A stretch of 64,000 nt of DNA from Algoriphagus locisalis (lineage in GTDB: Bacteria; Bacteroidota; Bacteroidia; Cytophagales; Cyclobacteriaceae): contig NZ_FPBF01000008.1 of assembly GCF_900116615.1 (NCBI RefSeq), forward strand, positions 236,918 through 300,917, read 5' to 3'. The stretch's first letter is position 1. Each line of letters begins with the position of its first letter. Under the pieces are notes generated by a model. That model was not told the origin of the DNA, ran no database searches, and saw only the letters and a program-made list of their open reading frames with translations. Below, one piece after another: positions 52,254 through 60,486 of this stretch. A program made the position numbers and the translations under genes.

Positions 52254-53145
52254 AACGCTCAAAATCTTTTTCTTTTTATTACTGATTCCTTTGGTGAGCA
52301 ATGCACAGCAGATCAAAGTGGAGGGGTATTTCATGCAAGATTCCGCAAAACTGGGCGAGCGGGTAGGCTATGTGTTGAAGGCTACTTATCCTGAATCTGC
52401 CCACATTATCTTTCCTGATTCTACCTTTGATTTTTCGCCGATGGTACTACTGGAAAAGAAGACCTTCATATCCTCTACCCAAGACAGTATCACGCAGGAT
52501 AGTACGATATATTATGTTTCTAATTTTTCTTTGGACCAGAGCTCTTACCTTACCCTACCCGTATATGAACTGGCGAGGTACGACAGTGTGGTGCATTATC
52601 CATTGGAGGCAGAGCTGAAGCTGAAACTTGCACTAGATAGCATCCCAGAGCAGTTGGTTTTCCAGCAAAACAACGTTTACCAAACCTTAGAGAAATCCTT
52701 CAACTGGATCATTATAGGAGTACTTTTGGGTGCGTTACTGCTAGTGTTAGGCGTGTTATACTTTTTCTTTGCAGATAAAGTTCAAGAATACTGGAAAGAA
52801 AGAAGAGAGAAAAGAAGGTGGGAACGATTTGAAAAACAGTGGAAAACTCAAACAACAAAACTTACTGAAAGCCCATCAATTGAAACTGCTGATGAGGTAA
52901 TCGGCCTCTGGAAGGGCTACATGGAGAGTATCACCCAACTTCCTGTGAGAGAGTGGACTTCCAGTGAGATCGGCGAACGAATGGGCAATCTGGAGATCTT
53001 CAAGGCGCTTCGAGCGATAGATTTAATCATTTATGCAGGAAAGTCTTCTCAAAGTGTAGAGGCGACAAACTATCTATTGGAAGTAGCAAAAGAGAAATAC
53101 CAGGAAAAACAAACCAAAATCAAGCATGAGAGAGCAGCTGTCTGA
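52246..53145 (+). CDS. BatD-like membrane protein
   Basis: A 299-residue protein starting with GTG inside the DUF58 stop region. A signal peptide (about 1-20) leads into a periplasmic beta-rich domain like the N-terminal BatD module (KVEGYFMQDSAKLGERVGYVLKATYP). A single transmembrane helix (about 156-177) and a charged cytoplasmic tail (KERREKRRWERFEKQWK) follow. In Bat operons this protein sits between DUF58 and BatA, as here. It is shorter than full BatD proteins. It overlaps batA by 20 bp. Confidence 0.7.
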   Translation: MVKTLKIFFFLLLIPLVSNAQQIKVEGYFMQDSAKLGERVGYVLKATYPESAHIIFPDSTFDFSPMVLLEKKTFISSTQDSITQDSTIYYVSNFSLDQSSYLTLPVYELARYDSVVHYPLEAELKLKLALDSIPEQLVFQQNNVYQTLEKSFNWIIIGVLLGALLLVLGVLYFFFADKVQEYWKERREKRRWERFEKQWKTQTTKLTESPSIETADEVIGLWKGYMESITQLPVREWTSSEIGERMGNLEIFKALRAIDLIIYAGKSSQSVEATNYLLEVAKEKYQEKQTKIKHERAAV

Positions 53146-54169
53146 ATTCTTTAGCTGGTCCTGGTTTTTACCCGAGACCTTCAAAAGTTTTGAATGGGAA
53201 AATCCTATCCTACTGAATTTGATCTGGATCATTCCGGTTTTTATTCTTTTGAGGACCTTCGTAAAGTTCCTGAAAAACCCAGTTCTGGAACTTTCCCTTC
53301 CAAAGCGTATCGCAAACAATAATCCTTGGACCTATTTACGTTTAATTCCAGCTGGATTTTTCTACCTCTTTTTGATTTTACTTGTGGTCGCTTTAGCCCG
53401 GCCACAACGCAGCAATGAGCGTGTAGAGCAATTTACAGAGGGAATAGATATCATGCTTGTATTGGATATTTCAGAATCGATGGATCTGCAGGACTTCACC
53501 CCTAACCGACTGGAGGCAGCCAAAGCCACTGCAATTGACTTTATCAACGGACGGGTGGGCGATAGGATCGGGATGGTGGTATTCGCTGGAGAGGCCTATT
53601 CATTGGCACCTTTGACAAATGACTATGAGTTACTGACAGATCTGGTAAATGAAATCTCATTCAGCATGATGGAAGCCAAAGGTACCGCTATTGGTTCGGC
53701 ACTAGCCGCAGGTACCAACCGGATGAAGGAATCTGAGTCAGCATCCAAAGTGATGATACTTCTCAGTGACGGGGAAAGTAATGCAGGTAATGTCGATCCA
53801 TTATTTGCTGCTAATCTTGCTTCTGCTCTGGATATCAAGCTTTACACAATTGCTATGGGAAAAGATGGTCTTGTCCCTTATGGCACTGACTTCTTTGGCA
53901 GACCTCAGATGGTGGAGAGTTACCTGGATGAATCCACACTTCGTGAGATAGCCAAAGTGGGCAATGGAGAGTTTTTTAGAGCCGCGGATGGAGGGACATT
54001 AGCTTCAATTTTTGATAGAATTGATACGCTAGAAAAGACAGAAGTAATCGAAAACCGGTACAAGGAAACGGCCGACTACTATCGAATTTACCTTTTCTGG
54101 GGCTTGATCTTATTCTTCGTGTGGCTTGGGCTAAAGAGTAGCTTCTTAAACAATTTCCTGCTCGATTAA
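53126..54169 (+). CDS. batA: BatA-like VWA membrane protein
   Basis: A 347-residue protein with an N-terminal membrane helix (about 27-50), a second hydrophobic helix (about 75-93), a von Willebrand A domain with MIDAS motif DISESMD (about 112-118) and LSDGESNAG, and a C-terminal helix (YRIYLFWGLILFFVWLGL). BatA of Bacteroides is linked to aerotolerance and oxidative stress. No BatB, BatC or BatE follows: the next gene is convergent and belongs to the cbb3 operon, with only 16 bp between stops and no visible terminator. Confidence 0.82.
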   Translation: MREQLSEFFSWSWFLPETFKSFEWENPILLNLIWIIPVFILLRTFVKFLKNPVLELSLPKRIANNNPWTYLRLIPAGFFYLFLILLVVALARPQRSNERVEQFTEGIDIMLVLDISESMDLQDFTPNRLEAAKATAIDFINGRVGDRIGMVVFAGEAYSLAPLTNDYELLTDLVNEISFSMMEAKGTAIGSALAAGTNRMKESESASKVMILLSDGESNAGNVDPLFAANLASALDIKLYTIAMGKDGLVPYGTDFFGRPQMVESYLDESTLREIAKVGNGEFFRAADGGTLASIFDRIDTLEKTEVIENRYKETADYYRIYLFWGLILFFVWLGLKSSFLNNFLLD

Positions 54170-54185
54170 CCAATCATCTTTGAAG

Positions 54186-54887
54186 CTATTCGCACATTGT
54201 AATCTCAATCTGCTCACTTCCATAATCAAAAGCCTGAAGATCAGGGCTGAAAAAGGCTCCAACCCCTAACCCTCTGAAAACAAAAAGTATCCCTATAATC
54301 ACGCCGATATAAGGAATTGCTTTCTGGAATTTTTGTCTCATTTGAACTGAGACTAAAGATCCCGAGTACATTAAAACCAGTAGTAGCGGTATCGTTCCTA
54401 TTCCAAAAAAGAACATATACGTGGCACCTAGAAATGGGCTTTGCAACCCAAGTGCTGCCACCAAGGCCATATAAACCATGCCGCAGGGAAGGAGTCCATT
54501 AGCAAGGCCTGTAGCGAAAAATGCTATGGCACCACCAGCTTTAAGAAAGTGATTCAATTGCCTTTTCACCCAAATAACTAAACCTGAGAGAGCTGGAATG
54601 GCCATAAACTGGTCAGCTTTTTTATTACTAAGAGCCAACAGCAAAATAAGCAATCCGATTGCGATCGAAAAGCTTTGCTGAACCCCAGCAAGGGACAGCG
54701 AAAATCCGAGACTACCTACGAGTAAGCCTAAAAGAGCATAAGTAGTACTTCGCCCAAAATTATAAAGTAGTTTATGATAGAAATACGAGGATTTACCTTT
54801 CCCTCCCACTGCCAAAGCAATAGGCCCGCACATTCCCACGCAGTGAAATGAGCCTAAAAAACCAAGCAGAAAGGCTGTCCAAAGCAT
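54186..54887 (-). CDS. sulfite exporter TauE/SafE-like membrane protein
   Basis: A 233-residue six-helix membrane protein of the UreH-like/DsbD-related TauE/SafE type that regularly ends cbb3 oxidase operons in Bacteroidota and proteobacteria. Landmarks are LGSFHCVGMCGPIALA (with a CxxxC pair, about 15-24), the repeat-like GLANGLLPCGMVYMALVAAL with a third cysteine, and FGIGTIPLLLVL. The paired cysteines suggest metal or thiol handling in oxidase assembly, probably copper related; that part is inference. It starts 1 bp after fixH-like gene end. Confidence 0.85.
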   Translation of the reverse strand: MLWTAFLLGFLGSFHCVGMCGPIALAVGGKGKSSYFYHKLLYNFGRSTTYALLGLLVGSLGFSLSLAGVQQSFSIAIGLLILLLALSNKKADQFMAIPALSGLVIWVKRQLNHFLKAGGAIAFFATGLANGLLPCGMVYMALVAALGLQSPFLGATYMFFFGIGTIPLLLVLMYSGSLVSVQMRQKFQKAIPYIGVIIGILFVFRGLGVGAFFSPDLQAFDYGSEQIEITMCE

Positions 54888-55313
54888 TTAAAGTGTGATT
54901 TTTTCCTCCTGATAATGCTCAACCCCATTTTCAGTCCAATTGAGTTTAATCTTCCAATAACCAGACTTAAGCTCCTTTAAAGGAATCTGAGTTATTCCAG
55001 TATGCGTAACATCAACTTTGATTTCCTGATCCAGAGTAGAATCGGAAGGACGAAAAAGCTGAAGTGAACCTTTGCTCCCATTCGGAAGATCAAGTTCAAT
55101 AATTTTTGATTGCTTATCAAAAGAAATCACTTGCCGACCTAACTCATCTGCAGATTTAGATTCATCGATTCTATCCTGATACTTGATCTCTTCTTCGTAG
55201 TAATTCTCGGTAACCAACTCAATTCCATCCATTTTAACAGAAATCACCACCATGGTCATTATCAAGACTACAAATCCAATAATTGTCAGTACTATTCCTT
55301 TTCCCCAATCCAT
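54888..55313 (-). CDS. fixH: FixH family protein
   Basis: A 141-residue membrane protein with one N-terminal helix (about 7-27) and a periplasmic beta domain (LVTENYYEEEIKYQDRIDE..., HTGITQIPLKELKSGYWKIKLNWTENG). The NYYEEEIKYQ motif is diagnostic of FixH/CcoH, an assembly factor that associates with the cbb3 oxidase. It is preceded by a 52-codon ORF only 2 bp away and followed directly by the SafE-like gene. Confidence 0.88.
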   Translation of the reverse strand: MDWGKGIVLTIIGFVVLIMTMVVISVKMDGIELVTENYYEEEIKYQDRIDESKSADELGRQVISFDKQSKIIELDLPNGSKGSLQLFRPSDSTLDQEIKVDVTHTGITQIPLKELKSGYWKIKLNWTENGVEHYQEEKITL

Positions 55314-55315
55314 AA

Positions 55316-55474
55316 TTATCTTAAATATATACCTGCAATTGCACCAGTAAAAGGTAAATAGCGACTTAATGAATGGTAAACACTAGGATTGCTGGTACTT
55401 CGGTCACCCGTCATCGGTCTTCCAGCCTGATAAGCAAAGTAATAGAAGTCACTGGCATCATTGCGGATAATCAT
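55316..55474 (-). CDS. 52-residue small protein between ccoG and fixH
   Basis: Hand translation of the 184-bp gap between ccoG and fixH gives an ORF from ATG 55474 to TAA 55316, 52 residues. It begins MIIRNDASDFYYFAYQ, continues GRPMTGDRSTSNPSVYHSLSRY and ends LPFTGAIAGIYLR. It starts 23 bp after the ccoG stop and ends 2 bp before the fixH ATG, filling the gap in operon-like fashion. It has no signal peptide or full transmembrane helix. The aromatic-rich start and evenly used codons look coding, but I know no homologue. Confidence 0.45.
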   Translation of the reverse strand: MIIRNDASDFYYFAYQAGRPMTGDRSTSNPSVYHSLSRYLPFTGAIAGIYLR

Positions 55475-55497
55475 TTTATCTTATTTAAAGTCTGTCC

Positions 55498-56910
55498 CTA
55501 TTTGATCGGTGCTGTGAAATTTGTTTCTATATGATCGATTTCTTTTCCTAAATGAAGGACAGAAATCTCGACTTTTTCCTGATTTACTCTCACTTCATCC
55601 TGATTTCTCACAAGAAAAAAACGCCCTTCATATTTTGATTGCGGAGCTAGCATTAAGTGCTGCTCGCCCACTATCTCTACTTCCATACCTTCTACCAAAG
55701 AAGCCAGGGAAACTTCCTGCTCCTCATAGGTTTTATTAATCAAGGTGATCTGATACAGGTTAGTGACCATACCATCTTCCCGAAGCTGGTATGTCATCCC
55801 TGGGAAACGTGTAACTGTCGCAGCGATATCTTCTCGCGTAGCCAATAAAGTAACAAAAGCTGCTATCAAGAGTACCAAAATAACAATATAAGATTTGACC
55901 CTATTGGTGAGAAGCTTTTGAAAGCCTTGCTTGATACTATTTTCGGATGCGTATCGAATCAACCCTTTTGGGCGATCCACTTTGACCATGACTTCGTCAC
56001 AAGCATCAATACATGCGGTACAATTCACGCACTCCATTTGGATACCATTTCGAATATCTATGCCGGTAGGACAAACTTGAACGCATAGATTACAATCCAC
56101 ACAATCTCCTTTATCGGCATTTTCAGAAGGATTTTTCCGAATTGGTGCCCGTGGCTCCCCACGGACATAATCATACATGACGTTGATGGAATTATTATCC
56201 AAAAGCACTCCTTGAAGCCTCCCATAGGGGCAGACTACCAAACAAGCTTGTTCTCTAAACCAGGTAAAAACAAACATGAAAACCCCTGAGAAAGCAAGCA
56301 GGCCAATGAACCCCGTCAAATGAGCACTGGGAGGGGATGAAATAATAGTTAGTACTTCATCTACCCCGATTAAGTAAGCCATCACCAAGTGACCAATCAG
56401 CAACGCTATTATTCCGAAAATGACAATTTTAACCGTTTTCTTAGTAATCTTCTCTTGATTCCAAGGCATAGCATTTAAGGTTCTTTGTTGATTGGCATCT
56501 CCTTCTATCAGGTATTCGATTTTCCGAAAAACCATCTCCATGAATAAGGTCTGGGGACAGGCCCATCCACACCACACCCTTCCAAAGGCTACGGTAAAAA
56601 GAATGATAAAGACGAAAAAAATCAATAATAGAAAAATCAGCAAATAGGTATCCTGTGGCCAGAAAACCGCTCCGAAAATGATGAATTTCCGCTCAAAAAT
56701 ATTGAATAGCAGCCATGGCCTTCCATCAACTTTGATAAAAGGTCCTGCAAATAAAACGCCCAATAGAACCCAAGAAAGGTAGGTTCGGTATTTGTAAAAA
56801 TACCCTTTTACCTTTTTAGGATATACCCAATTTCTCTTACCATCATCTTGGACGGTAGCAAGCGCATCTCTGAAGGTTTCAGGATTTAAATGAGGGTTCT
56901 TTTTTGCCAT
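55498..56910 (-). CDS. ccoG: cytochrome c oxidase accessory protein CcoG
   Basis: A 470-residue membrane iron-sulfur protein (FixG family) needed for cbb3 assembly, with cupric reductase activity shown for homologues. About five membrane helices occur in the first 370 residues (for example 38-56, 88-108, 160-180, 195-215). CGWACPQT lies near residues 113-120. Two ferredoxin-type clusters follow (CVDCNLCVQVCP and CVNCTACIDACD, about 268-300), and the C-terminal Ig-like domain is periplasmic. It lies between ccoP and the 52-codon ORF. Confidence 0.95.
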   Translation of the reverse strand: MAKKNPHLNPETFRDALATVQDDGKRNWVYPKKVKGYFYKYRTYLSWVLLGVLFAGPFIKVDGRPWLLFNIFERKFIIFGAVFWPQDTYLLIFLLLIFFVFIILFTVAFGRVWCGWACPQTLFMEMVFRKIEYLIEGDANQQRTLNAMPWNQEKITKKTVKIVIFGIIALLIGHLVMAYLIGVDEVLTIISSPPSAHLTGFIGLLAFSGVFMFVFTWFREQACLVVCPYGRLQGVLLDNNSINVMYDYVRGEPRAPIRKNPSENADKGDCVDCNLCVQVCPTGIDIRNGIQMECVNCTACIDACDEVMVKVDRPKGLIRYASENSIKQGFQKLLTNRVKSYIVILVLLIAAFVTLLATREDIAATVTRFPGMTYQLREDGMVTNLYQITLINKTYEEQEVSLASLVEGMEVEIVGEQHLMLAPQSKYEGRFFLVRNQDEVRVNQEKVEISVLHLGKEIDHIETNFTAPIK

Positions 56911-56961
56911 AATCGTAGGCTATTTTCTACCCGAGATCAAATGATCCTCGGTACTATGAAT

Positions 56962-57894
56962 TTATTCTGCAACAACAGTGGTGTCTGCTGCTACAATTGA
57001 CTCATCAACATCGGCTCCCTCGGAAGTAGTGCTGCTACTTTCATCTCCTGCATACAACTCACCCTGAGGGTCTTTTGGAGCAGCTGGGCTCGTCCCTTGC
57101 AGAGAAAGAATATAACTCGACACATCTTGGATTTCTTTCGGGCTCAACTGATCCTCCCATGGAACCATCCCTTTTTCAATCACGCCATATTTAACCACCT
57201 TGAATACGTCTTTGATATCACCTCCATGTAGCCAATATTGATCTGTGAGGTTTGGACCAACTCCACCACCTCCATCTGCGGCGTGACATGCAGCACAATT
57301 GGTACTGAAGATGGCACTTCCTGCATTCAGAGCGGCGCCGGAAATGTCTAACTCGACATTTGTTTCATCGATAGAGGCAAGTAAACTTACTCCCCTCGCT
57401 TCTGCTTCAACGGCTGCGATACGAACTTCCTCCTCATATTCTTCCACCCCAGTTTTGCCGAGGCCCAATACCGTGTAGTAGCCAAAATAAACTACAGCAA
57501 TGATTATTGTACCTGAAAACACATATTGAAGCCACGGAGGCATAAAGTTGTCAAGCTCCTGTATCCCATCGTAGGAATGATCCGACATCAGCTTTTCTTC
57601 ATCTTGCTCCTCCTCTATATCACCAGTGACAAACTTCTGCTTGAACGTATCCCACCAACTAGGCTCATTTGCCAATTCAGGATTTTCTTTTCGGAATACT
57701 GCTGAGATAAATGACATCAGATAGATCATCAGAATCAAGAGTAAAATAATCACTCCTATGATGACGCCTATGATAAGCAATAAGGCCATTTGATTAGAGT
57801 CAAGAGCTCCAAATCCTGCAGAATCATCCTGAGCCAATACTGGCGTAGATATTAATAGACTGCCTAAAGCAAGAAAGGTCAAATATTTTTTCAT
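56962..57894 (-). CDS. ccoP: cbb3 oxidase subunit III (CcoP), mono-heme type
   Basis: 310 residues. A signal-like N-terminus (about 1-21) is followed by a long hydrophobic helix (37-63), a charged linker, a second helix (about 122-143) and one cytochrome c domain with CAACH (200-204) and candidate axial Met243 in KGMVPW. Classical CcoP carries two c-type hemes; only one CxxCH is present here, as seen in other Bacteroidota. The tail after residue 270 is acidic and low-complexity. It lies 67 bp after a very short ORF that overlaps the ccoQ stop. Confidence 0.9.
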   Translation of the reverse strand: MKKYLTFLALGSLLISTPVLAQDDSAGFGALDSNQMALLLIIGVIIGVIILLLILMIYLMSFISAVFRKENPELANEPSWWDTFKQKFVTGDIEEEQDEEKLMSDHSYDGIQELDNFMPPWLQYVFSGTIIIAVVYFGYYTVLGLGKTGVEEYEEEVRIAAVEAEARGVSLLASIDETNVELDISGAALNAGSAIFSTNCAACHAADGGGGVGPNLTDQYWLHGGDIKDVFKVVKYGVIEKGMVPWEDQLSPKEIQDVSSYILSLQGTSPAAPKDPQGELYAGDESSSTTSEGADVDESIVAADTTVVAE

Positions 57895-57912
57895 ATGTTT
57901 ATAATTTCACTT

Positions 57913-57984
57913 TTAAGGCCATATGGAATCTCGCATAGGATAATCATCCCAGTGTGTGACGATCTTCGACATGCTCGATTTCAT
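57913..57984 (-). CDS. possible 23-residue ORF coupled to ccoQ
   Basis: An ORF that starts inside the ccoQ stop codon (ATGA) and runs MKSSMSKIVTHWDD, then YPMRDSIWP and stops at 57913, in the 86-bp gap before ccoP. The position suggests translational coupling, but the ORF is very short and has no known homologue. Chance occurrence is quite possible. Confidence 0.2.
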   Translation of the reverse strand: MKSSMSKIVTHWDDYPMRDSIWP

Positions 57985-58166
57985 GGCTGCTTGTCTGTTA
58001 ATTTGTTATCATCATCCATCGGTAAAGAGCTCATATGGTCTATTACATCTTTGGGAACACGTATAGTCCAGATTGTGATCCCTATAAAAAAGAGAACAAA
58101 TATCACCAGTGAAACCACGGGAAACACTTCTACATTTTCGATTGATCTTAATACTTCCTTGTACAT
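57981..58166 (-). CDS. ccoQ: CcoQ-like small cbb3 oxidase subunit
   Basis: A 61-residue protein with one transmembrane helix (about 16-36, FPVVSLVIFVLFFIGITIWTI) and a charged C-terminal tail (RVPKDVIDHMSSLPMDDDN). CcoQ stabilises the core cbb3 complex. It sits 11 bp after ccoNO, in the expected place. Sequence conservation of CcoQ is weak, so the assignment rests on size, topology and position. Confidence 0.8.
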   Translation of the reverse strand: MYKEVLRSIENVEVFPVVSLVIFVLFFIGITIWTIRVPKDVIDHMSSLPMDDDNKLTDKQP

Positions 58167-58177
58167 GATTTCTTCGG

Positions 58178-60304
58178 TTAGTTAGATGAAGAGACTTTGA
58201 TATCAGTACCCAATCGCTGCAAATAAGCTATCAGTGCCACTATTTCAGTATTTGGCATAACTGCAATACCGGCATCTTTCAAACCTGTAGCAATCCCTGC
58301 CGCCTGAGCCTCCAAGTCTGCGGCGGCTTGTTCATCATAGCCTTCCGGATAAGGTACGCCCAGTTTCTGCATGGTTCTTATTTTTGCAGGTAAATCAGAA
58401 TAGTCGAGTTCATTGGTTTTCAACCAAGGATATGGTGGCATCAGAGAGCCCGGAGACATACTACGAGGATCTTCCATATGGAAGTAATGCCAGCTGTCTG
58501 GATATTTCTTCCCTACACGGTGAAGATCTGGCCCAGTACGCTTGGAACCCCATAGGAACGGACGATCGTACACAAATTCACCAGCTTTGGAATATTCTCC
58601 ATAGCGCTCTGTCTCAAATCGAAACGGTCGAATCATCTGAGAGTGACAACCCACGCAGCCATTATTTATGTAAATATCCCTTCCTTCCAATTCGAGCGCA
58701 GTGTATGGCTTAACTGAGCTGATTGTCGGCACATTTGATTTCACCAAAATCGTGGGAACTATTTCTACTACCCCACCGATCAAGATGGCAACAGTAGCAA
58801 GGATGGCAAAGAACACTGGCTTTCTCTCCCATGCTCTGTGCCAGAATTCGCCTTTTGGATTATAGCTTTTTGCCAAAGCAGGAGCTGAATCTTCTTCAGT
58901 TTCTTGGAAAACTCCCTGCTGGGCTGTTTTAAACATATTATACATGAGTAAAATCGCACCAGACAAGTACATTAACCCTCCAAAAGCCCGGAGCATATAC
59001 ATTGGTACTAATTCCACTACGGTTTGAAGGAAATTGCCGTAAGCTAATTTCCCCATCTCATCAAATTCTCTCAACATTAAGAATTGAGTCAATGCCGCTA
59101 CGTACATCGGCAGTGCATAGAAAATGATGCCCATCACCCCTAGCCAAAAGTGTATATTAGCCAGCTTGGTTGAATAAATTTTGGTTTTAAACAATCTCGG
59201 CCACATCCAGTAAAGCATGCCAAAGGTCAAGAAACCATTCCAGCCCAACCCTCCGACGTGAACGTGAGCAATAATCCAATCGGTATAATGTGCTATTGCG
59301 CTAACATTTTTAAACGAAAGCATAGGGCCTTCGAATGTCGCCATCCCGTAGGCTGTGATAGCTACTACCATGAATTTTAGAACCGGATCATTGGTCACTT
59401 TATCCCAAGCACCTCGTAAAGTCAACAAACCATTTACCATACCTCCCCAAGAGGGTGCTAATAGCATCACCGAGAAAACTGTCCCAAGCACTTGTGCCCA
59501 CTCTGGAAGTGAGGTATAAAGCAAGTGGTGCGGTCCTGCCCACATGTATAAAAAGATTAACGACCAGAAGTGAATGATAGAAAGTTTGTAAGAATAAACT
59601 GGCCTATTAGCAGCTTTAGGCAGGAAATAATACATCAATCCGAGGAAAGGTGTGGTCAGGAAAAATGCCACTGCATTGTGACCATACCACCACTGCACCA
59701 AAGCATCCTGAACGCCAGCGTAGGCAGAGTAACTCTTCAGGAAAGAAACCGGCAATGCCAATGAGTTTACAATATGCAGTACCGCTACCGTGATAAATGA
59801 GGCTAGGTAAAACCAAATGGCCACATACATATGTCGCTCTCTGCGAGTAAGGATGGTACCGATCATATTCACTCCAAAAGCCACCCAAACTACAGCTATG
59901 GCAATGTCAATCGGCCATTCTAATTCTGCATATTCCTTGGAAGATGTAAGTCCCAAGGGTAAAGTCAGAACCGCTGAAAGGATAATTAACTGCCAGCCGT
60001 AAAAGTGAAACCAGCTAAGTGATTTGTTCCACATGGGCGCCTTCAGCAATCTCGGCATGGAATAATACACCCCGGCAAATATTGCATTTCCTACAAAGGC
60101 AAAAATCACCGCATTGGTATGAAGTGGCCTGATCCGCCCAAAAGTGGTATAGGGGTTACCCAAGTTGGCCTCGGGTAAGAAGAGCTGTATCGCAGCAAGA
60201 ACTCCGACAAGCATCCCTATTACGCCCCAGATAATTGTTGCCGCTCCAAAGTACTTGACAATTTTGTTGTCATATTGGAACCTCTCCAGCGTAGTGTCAT
60301 TCAT
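58178..60304 (-). CDS. ccoNO: fused cbb3 oxidase subunits I and II (CcoN-CcoO)
   Basis: A 708-residue fusion. CcoN (about 1-470) is the 12-helix heme-copper subunit that reduces oxygen, with RPLHTNAVIFAFVGN (low-spin heme ligand), QWWYGHNAVAFF (copper-histidine/Tyr region), AGPHHLLYTSLP and TDWIIAHVHVGGLGWNG. CcoO (from about 510) has one helix and a mono-heme cytochrome c domain with CVGCHSQMIRPF. Separate in proteobacteria, they are fused in Bacteroidota. The fusion keeps fixed stoichiometry. The start overlaps ccoS by 8 bp. Confidence 0.96.
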   Translation of the reverse strand: MNDTTLERFQYDNKIVKYFGAATIIWGVIGMLVGVLAAIQLFLPEANLGNPYTTFGRIRPLHTNAVIFAFVGNAIFAGVYYSMPRLLKAPMWNKSLSWFHFYGWQLIILSAVLTLPLGLTSSKEYAELEWPIDIAIAVVWVAFGVNMIGTILTRRERHMYVAIWFYLASFITVAVLHIVNSLALPVSFLKSYSAYAGVQDALVQWWYGHNAVAFFLTTPFLGLMYYFLPKAANRPVYSYKLSIIHFWSLIFLYMWAGPHHLLYTSLPEWAQVLGTVFSVMLLAPSWGGMVNGLLTLRGAWDKVTNDPVLKFMVVAITAYGMATFEGPMLSFKNVSAIAHYTDWIIAHVHVGGLGWNGFLTFGMLYWMWPRLFKTKIYSTKLANIHFWLGVMGIIFYALPMYVAALTQFLMLREFDEMGKLAYGNFLQTVVELVPMYMLRAFGGLMYLSGAILLMYNMFKTAQQGVFQETEEDSAPALAKSYNPKGEFWHRAWERKPVFFAILATVAILIGGVVEIVPTILVKSNVPTISSVKPYTALELEGRDIYINNGCVGCHSQMIRPFRFETERYGEYSKAGEFVYDRPFLWGSKRTGPDLHRVGKKYPDSWHYFHMEDPRSMSPGSLMPPYPWLKTNELDYSDLPAKIRTMQKLGVPYPEGYDEQAAADLEAQAAGIATGLKDAGIAVMPNTEIVALIAYLQRLGTDIKVSSSN

Positions 60305-60485
60305 AGGATTTTGGTTTTGATGGTTGATCTTTTTTTGATTTTTTCGAATTGCTTTCGAATAGAATCCTTATGGAAGGAGTGTAATTATCATCAAATTGGC
60401 CGTCCTTCATTGCTTTAAAAAAAAGGAAAAGAAATGTACTAGCCAGAATTAAACTTATTGCGATTAAGAGAAAAATAACTTCCAT
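60297..60485 (-). CDS. ccoS: cbb3 oxidase assembly protein CcoS
   Basis: A 62-residue protein with one N-terminal membrane helix and the conserved start EVIFLLIAISLILASTFLFLFFKAMKDGQFDD, the hallmark GQFDD of CcoS. The tail is rich in Lys and Ser. CcoS is needed to put heme b and copper into the oxidase. It lies 1 bp after ccoI and overlaps ccoNO by 8 bp. Confidence 0.94.
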   Translation of the reverse strand: MEVIFLLIAISLILASTFLFLFFKAMKDGQFDDNYTPSIRILFESNSKKSKKDQPSKPKSYE

Positions 60486-60486
60486 A

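Noticed and set aside
55401..55417. The sequence CGGTCACCCG-N-CATC inside the 52-codon ORF also occurs in the rRNA spacer near 63550, suggesting a shared repeat.
   Set aside because: A 16-base near-match between two points of a 64-kb window is expected by chance many times, so no repeat is claimed.
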